Assembly: GCF_900176885.1 (NCBI RefSeq)
Contig: NZ_LT839648.1
Coordinates: 2,360,765 to 2,424,764, forward strand
DNA: 64,000 nucleotides
Origin: Oceanobacillus senegalensis
Lineage (GTDB): Bacteria; Bacillota; Bacilli; Bacillales; Amphibacillaceae
Reading direction: 5' to 3'
Shown here: one piece after another, positions 1-7,923 of the stretch
Position numbering within the stretch: the first letter of the stretch is position 1
Layout of the letters: the number at the start of each line of letters is the position of its first letter
Position numbers and translations under genes: made by a program
Notes under the pieces: model-generated
What the model was told of the DNA's origin: nothing
What the model saw: the letters and a program-made list of their open reading frames with translations, nothing else
Database searches by the model: none

Positions 1-6
1 TCCATG

Positions 7-645
7 CTAAACTTCCTTAATATCAAAGGAGTAAACCCTATCTGTATTTGGATTATAAACTACATTGCCCTGTACCTTTATTTTCTCTTGAGCTGATTGT
101 AATACAAATTCATAGGTTTCCTTTATCTGAGATTCGGAAATTCTTGATTTTCCTACGGTGCGATATTCCGTTACGCGATAACTTGGATATGCCACTTGGG
201 TTACTTCTAATAAATATTTTCCCCACCGTTCCTGTTCTAATTCTGGGGTTGGAGTGATTTCAACATTTAACACTCCAATATTCGGATTAACACCCAGAGC
301 TTCAAATGCTCGTCGATGAATGTTTATCCGGTTCGGTGGATAACCCGCTACTTCATCAACAACGGTTACAATAACCTCTCTTCCATATGGCGCCGAAATA
401 TTCTTTATCTTAATGGAATCACCGCAACCATAAGGTGAATCCTCCCCAACAGCGGCCGTCATATATTCATTGAACGACCAAGGAATCTCACACTTCGTTA
501 GTTCTCCGCCCTCCGTCCAAGTTACCTGTCCAGTAACTGGCTGCTGGCGATGGAAATAGTGGTTTTGATTACGCAGTCCGTAATACGATAAAAAATTTGG
601 ATGGATGTATGGTGTATATGGATAATATGAATAATATGGATACAT
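7..645 (-). CDS. DUF3889-type double-psi beta-barrel protein
   Basis: A protein of about 212 residues with no obvious signal peptide. It starts with a Tyr/Pro-rich segment (residues 1-25), followed by a region (about 37-132) resembling the RlpA/expansin double-psi beta-barrel, with a GxCGDSIKI stretch and a VTVVDEV strand. The C-terminal ~70 residues resemble the DUF3889 domain of Bacillus proteins. An upstream GTG at 675 is in frame, but the ATG at 645 has GGGGGA six bases before it and is the likelier start. The family is known in Bacillales without a settled function; a cell-wall or spore-surface role is only a guess. Family assignment is from memory of the pattern. Confidence 0.6.
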   Translation of the reverse strand: MYPYYSYYPYTPYIHPNFLSYYGLRNQNHYFHRQQPVTGQVTWTEGGELTKCEIPWSFNEYMTAAVGEDSPYGCGDSIKIKNISAPYGREVIVTVVDEVAGYPPNRINIHRRAFEALGVNPNIGVLNVEITPTPELEQERWGKYLLEVTQVAYPSYRVTEYRTVGKSRISESQIKETYEFVLQSAQEKIKVQGNVVYNPNTDRVYSFDIKEV

Positions 646-1017
646 TTGTATTCCCCCTATATATTCATGCTTCACTTGAAAAAATATTTAGTCATTGCAA
701 ACTAGCTTGACAAATTCCCCCTTCATACAATGCAAGGAGATAGCTACTGTTCTAATAAATGCTAAAATAATCTCTTCTTGATAATATATTATGAGAAAGG
801 GCGGCTTGTGACTAGTTTTAATGTGGATGGCGTAAACCAGAATAATCGGCGTACCGTTTTAATGAACAGAAATTCTACCCACCGACAACTAAAGAGGGGT
901 TATAGATTTTGTACATGAAATGGACAAACTTAAAATAACAAAGATTTTTCCATTCATGTTAAAATAAAGTTATAGGTATTGTATGCGGTTACAATATATA
1001 GAGAGAGTGTGTGTTTA
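646..1017. other. intergenic region, divergent promoters expected
   Basis: This gap separates two divergently read genes. It is A/T-rich, and I see no convincing gene, hairpin or operator in it. Upstream of the CBS gene is a TAAAAT-like -10 candidate near 960-966, but no clear -35 partner. Confidence 0.4.
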
Positions 1018-1470
1018 ATGAAAGTAAGAGACTTGATGATTATGAACGTTTTTACTGTAAAACCTTCCAATACGGTCAAGGAACTATTAACTATACTGAA
1101 CACAAATCAAATTGGCGGTGTACCAGTTGTTGATGAAAAGAACCATCTAGTAGGTATCGTATCAGATGGAGATGTATTGCGTTATCTAGCTCCAAAACCT
1201 GTGGGTATCGCTGGACTTGTTTATATTATAGAAGATGGTGATATGGAAGAAGTATTAAAGGAAAAGTTAGACACACCAGTAAGAGAAATTATGACCAAAA
1301 GAAATATTCAATTCGTAACACCTGATGAAGAATTTGAAAAAACCATTCGTTTACTATCCCGTCATCGTTTCAAAAAACTCCCAGTAGTCAATAGAGTCGG
1401 CCGTGTCATAGGTGTTCTTAGTAGAGGAGATATTATACACAGTATTTTGAAAAATATTATTTCATCATAA
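1018..1470 (+). CDS. CBS domain pair protein
   Basis: A cytosolic protein of 150 residues made of two CBS motifs in tandem (about 1-60 and 85-148). Each has the usual pattern of a hydrophobic V(T/Q)xxP strand followed by GGVPVVDE.N.LVGIVSDGD and KLPVVN..GRVIGVLSRGD-like segments. Paired CBS motifs normally form a Bateman module that binds adenosine nucleotides. No enzymatic or channel domain is attached, so this is a stand-alone sensor or regulator. I chose the ATG at 1018, preceded by GAGAGAG, over an in-frame TTG at 979. It converges on the MFS gene and shares its downstream terminator region. Confidence 0.85.
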   Translation: MKVRDLMIMNVFTVKPSNTVKELLTILNTNQIGGVPVVDEKNHLVGIVSDGDVLRYLAPKPVGIAGLVYIIEDGDMEEVLKEKLDTPVREIMTKRNIQFVTPDEEFEKTIRLLSRHRFKKLPVVNRVGRVIGVLSRGDIIHSILKNIISS

Positions 1471-1473
1471 GAA

Positions 1474-1523
1474 CAAAAAAAGAAACGATCCATAAAAGTT
1501 AGTACACTTTTACCAATCGTCTC
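1474..1523 (-). terminator. rho-independent terminator of the MFS gene
   Basis: On the minus strand a two-part hairpin (outer ACGAT/ATCGT, inner AAAAGT/ACTTTT) runs into a T-rich tract TTTCTTTTTTTG. It sits between the convergent CBS and MFS genes. Confidence 0.65.
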
Positions 1524-1618
1524 AGCCATTCGTTTTAGATTTAAGAAAAGATACTTTAAAATGAGGGAATATCCTCTTGTATCACTCAGGGCAACTTAAC
1601 ATTTTTATAAGGATTCTA

Positions 1619-3073
1619 TTAGTTCCGCACAGGTTTCGTTGCTTTCACTGGTTCTGGTAATTTTTCCTTTACTTCAATCGGTTTTTTTACAAAGAAAGAA
1701 CAAATTAAATTAAGTACTGAAATTCCTGTAATAAAGTAAAACGCATATTGAATTCCAGCTGCTAATACTTCTTGACTAGGTGCGTCATGAACGCCAGCTG
1801 CAAAACTACTTTGACCAGCCGTAAATACTGTTATTGCGATTGCTGTTCCTGCTGCACCTGCTACCTGGTTCAATGTATTCATAGCTGCAGAACCATCGGC
1901 ATATAACTCTCTTGGTAACTGATTGAGTGCATTGGTTTGTGATGGCATTAATACCATTGTCAGACCAAAGAATAAAATCATAAATGCGACGATAATTTGC
2001 CAAGCAGGAGTTGTTGCGGAAATAACGGTCATAAACATCAAATTCCCAATAACTACGATTACCGAACCTGTAATAACAAATATACGTGCTCCCCACTTAT
2101 CAAATAGTGATCCCACAATCGGCGACATAATGAAATTGACAGCATTACCGGGAAGTAATAATAAACCTGCTACCGCTGCACTAAATAATAATGCACCTTT
2201 TAAATATAGTGGTAATAAAATAGCTGTTGATAAAATAATTAAAATACCGAGGAACATCATCAATGTTCCTAATGTGAACATTGGATACTTAAAGACTCGT
2301 AAATTAACCATTGGTTGATCCATTCCAGATTGTCGAATACCGAATAAGATAAGAGCGACAATCCCTATGAGTAACGGTACCCATACTTTAGGAGATGAAA
2401 AAGCTTCTTCTGCCATCGTGCTTAAGGCATAGATTAATCCACCAAAACCGATAGTTGATAATAGTGCAGATAAGTAATCAATTTTAGGTTTCGTAATTTC
2501 CGAAACATTTGTAATCTTAGCCGCAGCAAAGAGTGTTAATAATACATACAAAATAGAACTTATCCAGAATATATATGGCCAACCTAACGTACTAATAATG
2601 ACTCCAGAAAGCGTTGGTCCTAATGCTGGTGCTAATGTAATAACAAGACCCATAATCCCCATTACTACTCCACGTTTATAAACAGGGAAAATAATTAATA
2701 GAACCGTCGTCATAACCGGTAGTAAAAGACCTGTTCCAATCGCTTGTACTAAACGACCTGCTAACAAAATAGGAAAACTAGGAGACAATGCTGCTAAAAT
2801 CGCCCCTAAAAGAGAAATAATAAGTCCTCCAATAACTAATTGCCTTGTCGTAAACCATTTCATTAATAATGCAGTGATTGGTACCAAAATCGCTAATACT
2901 AATAAATATCCTGTTGTCAACCACTGTGCAGTTGCAGCCGTTACTGAAAAATCCTCCATAATATTTGTTAAAGCCATATTTAAAGCTGTTTCTCCAAATA
3001 ATCCAAGAAATGCACCCAACATTAAGATAAATGCCATTGTCCTTGGATATTTAACTTGTATTTGTTTACTCAT
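1619..3073 (-). CDS. DHA2-family MFS drug efflux transporter
   Basis: An integral membrane protein of 484 residues with about 14 hydrophobic segments, typical of the DHA2 (EmrB/QacA/LmrB) family of proton-driven multidrug exporters. Family features seen are a first loop with NIMEDF and TAQWLTTGYLL, the LAGRLVQAIGTGLLLPV motif, and an antiporter motif C-like region GLVITLAPALGPTLSGVI. I chose the ATG at 3073 because AAAGGAGT lies just upstream; a longer frame to 3112 lacks a good ribosome site. Its own promoter and a possible operator lie about 150 bp upstream. The substrate cannot be told from sequence. Confidence 0.88.
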   Translation of the reverse strand: MSKQIQVKYPRTMAFILMLGAFLGLFGETALNMALTNIMEDFSVTAATAQWLTTGYLLVLAILVPITALLMKWFTTRQLVIGGLIISLLGAILAALSPSFPILLAGRLVQAIGTGLLLPVMTTVLLIIFPVYKRGVVMGIMGLVITLAPALGPTLSGVIISTLGWPYIFWISSILYVLLTLFAAAKITNVSEITKPKIDYLSALLSTIGFGGLIYALSTMAEEAFSSPKVWVPLLIGIVALILFGIRQSGMDQPMVNLRVFKYPMFTLGTLMMFLGILIILSTAILLPLYLKGALLFSAAVAGLLLLPGNAVNFIMSPIVGSLFDKWGARIFVITGSVIVVIGNLMFMTVISATTPAWQIIVAFMILFFGLTMVLMPSQTNALNQLPRELYADGSAAMNTLNQVAGAAGTAIAITVFTAGQSSFAAGVHDAPSQEVLAAGIQYAFYFITGISVLNLICSFFVKKPIEVKEKLPEPVKATKPVRN

Positions 3074-3216
3074 TAAAATACTCCTTTTAATTAGACCAAT
3101 CGAATCCTCCATTACTTTCTACGGACATCATTGGATCCCTTTTATTTTATCCGCTAACTTGGCTCAGCCAAATTTTCAATTATTAGCGATTAAAAAGTTC
3201 CGTCGTACACCTCCAC

Positions 3217-3232
3217 AATCGACCGGTTTATT
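3217..3232 (-). promoter_or_regulatory. possible TetR-type operator of the MFS gene
   Basis: The imperfect palindrome AATAAACCGGTCGATT (minus strand) begins right after the -10 box of the MFS promoter. It resembles the GACCGGTC-centred boxes bound by LmrA/QdoR-type TetR repressors that control lmrB-like pumps. No TetR gene is in the window, so the link is inference. Confidence 0.35.
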
Positions 3233-3233
3233 T

Positions 3234-3263
3234 ACTATATCAAAATTTTTTTATAAAAGGCAA
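3234..3263 (-). promoter_or_regulatory. sigma-A-like promoter of the MFS gene
   Basis: The minus strand reads TTGCCT (3263-3258), an 18-bp spacer and TATAGT (3239-3234). This leaves a 5' leader of about 155 bases before the start codon, which contains the small palindrome TTGGCTCAGCCAA at 3159-3171. Confidence 0.5.
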
Positions 3264-3310
3264 GACTTATTTTAAAATATTTACAATATAAAAAATATTG
3301 GGATCACATA

Positions 3311-3348
3311 AAAATAGAACTCGTTCGGACTTGTTAAGAACGAGTTCT
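3311..3348 (-). terminator. terminator of the CarD-like gene
   Basis: A perfect 11-bp stem AGAACTCGTTC / GAACGAGTTCT lies directly after the CarD-like stop. On the minus strand it is followed by ATTTTTAT. Confidence 0.8.
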
Positions 3349-3357
3349 GTAGATTAC

Positions 3358-3873
3358 CTATTGTGTAAATGAAGTAGCTTGGGAAATCAATTCCTTGACT
3401 TTTGCTTGTATTTCTTCAGGTGATGTATCCAACGCCGAAGCTAATTCTTTGAATAGATTTTCTTGTATATTGGATAGTAACTTCTGATCTTGGTCATATA
3501 ATCGCTTCTTATTTTGTTTAGCCTCATTATCTTTTTGTATTAATGTACGAGCAACCATGGCAATTTTCCTACGTTCTCCTGTTTTCACAAGACTAGAATA
3601 TTGTTTATTTCGTTGTCTAACGTCATCAATCCATTCAACACCAGGTCGTTTAAATAATTGTAAAATATCCTCTGCTTCTTCTTTATTTAGCGTTTTTAGA
3701 ATAATAGCCTTTTTACTTTCAACTGGAACACTAATTTTTAATTGTGAATCATTTGTCGGGTGTAAGACATAATAGGTTTTCGTCTCTCCATGAATAGTTC
3801 TTTCACAAATATCGTCAATTACACACAAACCATGCACAGAATATATAACTAAGTCACCAGTCTTAAACATCAT
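3358..3873 (-). CDS. CarD/CdnL-type transcription regulator
   Basis: A protein of about 171 residues beginning with the CarD N-terminal RNA-polymerase interacting fold: FKTGDLVIYSVHGLCVIDDI followed by YYVLHP and ISVPVE. The C-terminal half is helical with WIDDVRQRNKQYSSLVKTG, as in CdnL proteins, which bind RNA polymerase beta and modulate promoter opening. The B. subtilis homologue would be YdeB. In-frame GTG (3891) and ATG (3888) codons lie upstream, but GGGAGC eight bases before the ATG at 3873 decides the start. It is read divergently from a MarR regulator from a promoter overlapped by two palindromic operators. Confidence 0.8.
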   Translation of the reverse strand: MMFKTGDLVIYSVHGLCVIDDICERTIHGETKTYYVLHPTNDSQLKISVPVESKKAIILKTLNKEEAEDILQLFKRPGVEWIDDVRQRNKQYSSLVKTGERRKIAMVARTLIQKDNEAKQNKKRLYDQDQKLLSNIQENLFKELASALDTSPEEIQAKVKELISQATSFTQ

Positions 3874-3897
3874 CGTATTTGCTCCCATCACATAATC

Positions 3898-3912
3898 GTC
3901 AACTAAGTTTAC
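3898..3912. promoter_or_regulatory. MarR-type operator 1
   Basis: The 15-base imperfect palindrome GTCAACTAAGTTTAC lies just downstream of the CarD-like -10 box, about 46 bp from a second copy. It is a candidate roadblock site for the adjacent MarR protein. Confidence 0.5.
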
Positions 3913-3919
3913 AATGGTA

Positions 3920-3948
3920 ATTATACTATATATTTATTTAATCGTCAA
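3920..3948 (-). promoter_or_regulatory. promoter of the CarD-like gene
   Basis: The minus strand shows TTGACG (3948-3943), a 17-bp spacer and a perfect TATAAT (3925-3920). Its -35 box lies within operator 2. Confidence 0.7.
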
Positions 3949-3958
3949 TTTAGTTGAC
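3944..3958. promoter_or_regulatory. MarR-type operator 2
   Basis: The near-perfect 15-base palindrome GTCAATTTAGTTGAC overlaps the -35 boxes of both divergent promoters, so one bound dimer could block both genes. Confidence 0.6.
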
Positions 3959-3983
3959 AATTTAAGCAACGTTTCTGTATAGT
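3954..3983 (+). promoter_or_regulatory. promoter of the MarR gene
   Basis: TTGACA at 3954-3959, an 18-bp spacer and TATAGT at 3978-3983. The -35 box is inside operator 2, which suggests autorepression. Confidence 0.7.
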
Positions 3984-4014
3984 AAGGAGCGAATAGAAAT
4001 GAGGAGTGAAATTC

Positions 4015-4443
4015 ATGGAAAACGAATTACATAACTTAGATTTAATTGATAGTCTTAGTGAAAGACATGTTCAACTCCGCAAAATTGCAGAAAAATTATG
4101 GAATGATAGTAGTGACATTTACTTATCAAATTCCGAGTGGTTTATTATCGCTAGAACCTATAAAAAACAACCAACAATTTCCGAAATCTCAAAGAATGTA
4201 GATATATCTAGGCAAGCTACTCACAAATTTATTAAACAACTCGAGGCTAAAGGGATTGTTGAAATTAATAATGTAAAAAATAATAAAAAGCATAAATGCG
4301 TACGTCTAACCAGACTTGGTGAAGATTGTTACGAAAAAAATGAAGCATTAAAAGCAACTATCGAGGAAAAAGTATCCGACCAAATTGGTGCGGATAACGT
4401 AAGGGCGCTTAAGGATATGTTGAAAATGAATTGGGGATTATAA
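4015..4443 (+). CDS. MarR-family transcription regulator
   Basis: A 142-residue winged-helix protein. The middle (about 35-105) has the MarR pattern: NSEWFIIARTYK, then PTISEISKNVDISRQATHKFIKQLEAKGIVEI as the recognition helix, and a wing with CVRLTRLGEDCYEK. The C-terminal helices would form the dimer. The ATG at 4015 follows GAGGAGTG. It is divergent from the CarD-like gene and 19 bp ahead of a frameshifted small gene, with which it may form an operon. Palindromic sites over its own promoter suggest it represses itself and the CarD-like gene. The ligand is unknown. Confidence 0.85.
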   Translation: MENELHNLDLIDSLSERHVQLRKIAEKLWNDSSDIYLSNSEWFIIARTYKKQPTISEISKNVDISRQATHKFIKQLEAKGIVEINNVKNNKKHKCVRLTRLGEDCYEKNEALKATIEEKVSDQIGADNVRALKDMLKMNWGL

Positions 4444-4462
4444 ACGTTAGGAGGTATTAAAC

Positions 4463-4728
4463 GTGAAAATTACTAAAGATCAAGAAACTTTTTTTCATCA
4501 TCAAAACGATAAGAAATGGAAAGTCGGGGAAAAAGTTCGAATAAAAAAGTAAATGACGAGTTAAAACAAAAATTGGAAGCTGAGGATTACTTTTATTTAA
4601 AACGATTTGAAAATAAAGTCGGAAAAATTACGGAGCGTAAAGAAGCAAAATCAGGTATCTGTACATATCAAATTGAGTTTGATCAAAACCATTCTGGCTA
4701 TTTTTATAACGAGGACATGGAAGAATAG
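4463..4728 (+). pseudogene. small SH3/KOW-like hypothetical gene with a -1 frameshift
   Basis: A GTG start at 4463 with TAGGAGGT upstream opens a 29-residue frame ending KVRIKK then TAA (4550-4552). The next frame, joined by a -1 shift, continues without break for 59 more residues to a TAG at 4726 and ends in an acidic GYFYNEDMEE tail. Together they would make one 88-residue protein. The junction is A AAA AAG (4543-4549), a canonical -1 slippery heptamer, directly before the stop. A single lost A in the run would explain it equally well. I do not recognise the family; the spacing suggests co-transcription with marR. Whether it is a mutation, a sequencing error or programmed frameshifting is open. 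Confidence 0.55.
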
Positions 4729-5073
4729 TTTCTTCTTTAAAACTCTATTGTGTTAGATAGTATTCGCAGTAATTGGCATATTGGAGCCCAGTTGATTTCC
4801 GCTGGAGCAACCTCGGAAGAAGACTACTTCCTAGCAGACATGTTACCGCATTTTACTTCAAATGCGGAGCTAACTATACGTTTAAAAGCAGAAATATGGC
4901 ATACAAAAAGACGCCTATATCAACTATAGACGTCTTTCGATTATTTGTGGCGAAAAATCTCCGTGTTCACATTCACGTTTTATCAATTTTTCGACTTACA
5001 CAAATCAGCTCATCGCTCATTAAGAATATCACATAATTAGTTCCAAGGCTAATGGAAGTCATTAGTTCCTTAG
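4729..5073. other. intergenic region with hairpins and repeat-like sequence
   Basis: No gene is supported here; an 87-codon open frame on the plus strand lacks a ribosome site and recognisable content. A hairpin with a perfect 8-bp stem CCGCATTT/AAATGCGG spans 4846-4867 near sequence resembling other intergenic repeats in the window. A terminator lies at 4901-4937. Confidence 0.5.
4901..4937 (-). terminator. terminator downstream of the ABC importer operon
   Basis: The stem AAAGACG(T/C)CTATA (arms 4907-4919 and 4925-4937) is followed on the minus strand by TTTTTGT. It lies about 135 bp after the ATPase gene. Confidence 0.6.
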
Positions 5074-5799
5074 TTAGGATAATACTTTGTGTAGAAATTC
5101 CTTTGTTCTCTCAGATTTTGGATTAGTGAAAATTTGCTCAGGATCCCCTTCTTCCATAATTATTCCCTCATCCATAAATAGGACACGATCCGCTACTTCT
5201 CGAGCAAATCCCATTTCATGTGTAACTACTACCATGGTCATCCCTTCATGAGCCAATTGTTTCATTACCCCTAATACTTCTCCTACTAATTCTGGATCGA
5301 GTGCAGAGGTTGGTTCATCAAATAACATTAATTTTGGTTCCATTGCTAATGCTCTCGCAATAGCCACACGTTGCTGCTGACCACCTGACAATTGAGCTGG
5401 AAATTGGTCAGCTTTTTCTGCTAAACCAACCTTCTCGAGTAGCTTTACGCCTCGATCACGTGCTTCATTTTTCGATATTTTACGAACCTTTTCCGGTGCT
5501 AACATGATATTTTCAATGACAGATTTGTGTGGGAATAAATTAAACTGCTGGAACACCATCCCTACTTCCGTTCGCACCATATTAATATCTGTTTTTGGAT
5601 CCTTCAAATTAAAGCCATCCACTATAACATCACCACTAGTAATACTTTCTAGCATATTTAGGCAACGAAGGAAAGTACTTTTTCCAGATCCACTGGGACC
5701 AATCACACATACTACCTCTTGGGACTCTATTTCGCAATGTATTCCTTTTAAAACCTCATTATTCCCAAACTTTTTATGCAAATTTTCAACTCTTATCAT
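5074..5799 (-). CDS. polar amino acid ABC transporter ATPase
   Basis: A 241-residue ATPase of the GlnQ/HisP family that energises uptake of a polar amino acid. It has Walker [10 protein letters not shown] (about 33-41), a Q-loop with [12 protein letters not shown], the signature [15 protein letters not shown], Walker [15 protein letters not shown] and the H-loop VTHEM. Its ATG overlaps the permease stop (ATGA), so translation is coupled. It is the last gene of a three-gene operon (binding protein, permease, ATPase). The order matches the B. subtilis Art (yqiXYZ) or gln importers; arginine, glutamine or cystine cannot be separated here. Confidence 0.92.
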   Translation of the reverse strand: MIRVENLHKKFGNNEVLKGIHCEIESQEVVCVIGPSGSGKSTFLRCLNMLESITSGDVIVDGFNLKDPKTDINMVRTEVGMVFQQFNLFPHKSVIENIMLAPEKVRKISKNEARDRGVKLLEKVGLAEKADQFPAQLSGGQQQRVAIARALAMEPKLMLFDEPTSALDPELVGEVLGVMKQLAHEGMTMVVVTHEMGFAREVADRVLFMDEGIIMEEGDPEQIFTNPKSERTKEFLHKVLS

Positions 5800-6458
5800 T
5801 GAACATCCAACCTTCTTTCCATGATACGTAATACATAAGATAATGTTAAGGTAATAAATAAGTAGAAAATAGCAACTGTTGTATAGATTTCAACCGCATT
5901 AAAATGATTTGATGCAATCAATCTTCCTTGGAACATAAGCTCTGGAACGAGAATAACGGAAAGAAGTGATGTATCTTTAATACTGATAATAAACTGATTG
6001 CCTAACGGAGGAATCATTCGCTTGAATGCTTGAGGCCATACAATATAAAGCATGGTTTGATTGTGGGTTAATCCAAGTGATCTCCCTGCTTCCACCTGAC
6101 CTTTGTCAATGGATTGAACCGCACCACGTACAATTTCGGCAATATATGCACCGGAATTGATGGCAATAACAACTATACCTGCCATCACAGATTCCATATT
6201 ATATCCAGTTATTAATGGAAGGGCAAAGAAAATCCAAATAGCTTGTACCAACACAGGTGTCCCGCGCACCACTTCAATATAAACAGAAGAAATTCCATAA
6301 AAAAGTTTATTCTTGGATATTCTTCCTAGACCAAAAATGGCACCTAATATAAAACCAATTAAAAGACCTACCACAGAAATTAATAATGTATAATAAAGAC
6401 CCGTCATGATTTGCGGTATAAATTCAACTACACCAGCCCAATTAAATCTCCCTATCAT
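5796..6458 (-). CDS. polar amino acid ABC transporter permease
   Basis: A 220-residue HisM-family membrane permease with about five hydrophobic segments and the cytoplasmic EAA loop ([23 protein letters not shown]) that docks on the ATPase. A single permease gene implies a homodimeric channel. It starts at an ATG after GAGGTG, and its last bases overlap the ATPase start. It is separated from the binding-protein gene by about 210 bp that hold a dispersed repeat, unusual inside an operon of this kind. Confidence 0.92.
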   Translation of the reverse strand: MIGRFNWAGVVEFIPQIMTGLYYTLLISVVGLLIGFILGAIFGLGRISKNKLFYGISSVYIEVVRGTPVLVQAIWIFFALPLITGYNMESVMAGIVVIAINSGAYIAEIVRGAVQSIDKGQVEAGRSLGLTHNQTMLYIVWPQAFKRMIPPLGNQFIISIKDTSLLSVILVPELMFQGRLIASNHFNAVEIYTTVAIFYLFITLTLSYVLRIMERRLDVQ

Positions 6459-6479
6459 ACTTTCACCTCGTAAAGTAAA

Positions 6480-6621
6480 ATAAGAGACTGGGACAAAAGT
6501 ATTTTCTCAATGCAAAACCCGAACATGATTGGTGCATAAAACCCTCCGGAAATATACTTCATTAAGTAGTGATTTGTTCGTTTTTTGAGTTAAACACTTA
6601 CGTTATGTCCCAACCTCTTAT
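6480..6621. repeat. dispersed palindromic repeat R1, short copy
   Basis: About 142 bp bounded by the inverted ends AAGAGACTGGGACA and GTCCCAACCTCTTA, with internal pieces GCAAAACCCGAAC and CCGGAAATATACTTC. The same ends and inner pieces recur at 35291-35526 and 52793-53090. This copy lacks the GC-rich core of the others. It lies between two genes of one ABC operon. Confidence 0.75.
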
Positions 6622-6668
6622 TTGATTTATTTTTATCGAAGAATACCTCTTAAAGTCAATCTATAAAA

Positions 6669-7517
6669 TTACGATTCTGAATCTGTACCAAACCATTTTT
6701 CATAGATCTCATCATATGTTCCATTTTCTCTTAATGTTGCTAGAGCATCATTAATTGCTGTCACTAATTCCTCATTACCTTTTGTAATGGCAATACCATA
6801 GTCCTCTGCTTGATAAAGATCACCAACTACCTTCAAACTGTCCTTACCTTCCGTTTGAATGTAATATTTCACATTTGGTGCATCATAAAGAACCGCATCC
6901 GCACTTCCATTTTCTACAGCTAAATATGCTTGATCGAGCTGTTCATATTCATTTGGTTCAGCACCTTCGATATTTTCTTTAATATATGCGGAACTAGTAG
7001 ATCCTAGACGAGTTGCTATCGTTTTCCCCTCTAAATCTTCAATTCCTTTAATCTCGTCATTGTCTATAGGAACTCCAATTGCTAATCCAGATTCATAGTA
7101 TGGATCACTATAATCAATAACCTTTTTCCTTTCCTCCGTTATACTGATACCTGCAATTGCAATATCAAATTGTCCTGTTTGTAGTCCTGGAATAATTCCA
7201 TCAAAGTTAGTTGTTTCTAACTCGATTTCGAAACCGGCTTCCTCTGCAATTGCTTTAATTAATTCAATATCAAACCCAGTATATTCTCCGTTTTCATCTC
7301 GGAATTCAAAAGGTACAAATGATGTATCACTTACAACGGTGTATGTATCCTCTAATTGCCCTTCATTTGAACTTGCTTCCTCATCAGAGCTTGTTTCTTC
7401 TGTTGTCGTTCCTTCATTCTCTAAACTGGTTTCCTCACTAGTTCCACATGCAGCAAGTAAGAAAATAAGAGTCAGTGAGATAAACAGAAAGCCTACCTTC
7501 CATTTCTTTGTACCCAT
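6669..7517 (-). CDS. amino acid ABC transporter substrate-binding lipoprotein
   Basis: A 282-residue family 3 solute-binding protein. The N-terminus is a lipoprotein signal with lipobox LAAC at about residues 21-24. A Glu/Ser/Thr-rich linker (27-55) follows, then the bilobed domain starting TYTVVSDTSFVPFEFRDENG and containing GFDIELIKAIAEEAGFE and DIAIAGISITEERKKVIDYSDPYYESG. It would sit on the outer membrane face and deliver an amino acid to the downstream permease and ATPase. The start follows AAGGGGG. Confidence 0.92.
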   Translation of the reverse strand: MGTKKWKVGFLFISLTLIFLLAACGTSEETSLENEGTTTEETSSDEEASSNEGQLEDTYTVVSDTSFVPFEFRDENGEYTGFDIELIKAIAEEAGFEIELETTNFDGIIPGLQTGQFDIAIAGISITEERKKVIDYSDPYYESGLAIGVPIDNDEIKGIEDLEGKTIATRLGSTSSAYIKENIEGAEPNEYEQLDQAYLAVENGSADAVLYDAPNVKYYIQTEGKDSLKVVGDLYQAEDYGIAITKGNEELVTAINDALATLRENGTYDEIYEKWFGTDSES

Positions 7518-7923
7518 TAATTAGCCCCCTTGAAATTCTTATTTCTAAGAAAAAAGTCTAGTACAAGTTAATCATATCAGGTAATGTACTATTTAGAAAA
7601 TTTAGTTTTTAGTTATATTTTTGAATATATCGTTATTTGTTTTCGTTTTGCACTGATTAATCGTGGAATACTTATATATAATAGGAATAACTATAAAATA
7701 CTTCTGTTTCACCAAATAACGTCATGAAGTTAGACAAAATATGACAATCGTTTTGATTTATGGATTTTTTCAAGTAATATGCTTACTCATACGGTATATT
7801 AGCAGTAACCACGTTCTATTTTTCATTTCATGAGACAAAAAAACACACTGTTCTATTTTCAGTGTGTTTTCCCCCATCTTAAATGGCTGTATCTATAATA
7901 TTTGTTACTCCGTAAATGTCGTC
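7518..7923. other. intergenic region upstream of the ABC operon
   Basis: A/T-rich. It contains the terminator at 7840-7870 and presumably the importer promoter (a TATGAT-like -10 is visible about 60 bp before the start, with a weak -35). No riboswitch or gene is seen. Confidence 0.4.
7840..7870 (-). terminator. terminator of the 28-residue-repeat protein gene
   Basis: A perfect 11-bp stem AAAACACACTG / CAGTGTGTTTT with a T tract on the minus strand, downstream of the stop at 7924. Confidence 0.75.

Noticed and set aside
4773-5036. 87-codon open frame on the plus strand after the frameshifted gene
   Set aside because: It has no ribosome site, spans a hairpin and a terminator, and its translation is not protein-like.
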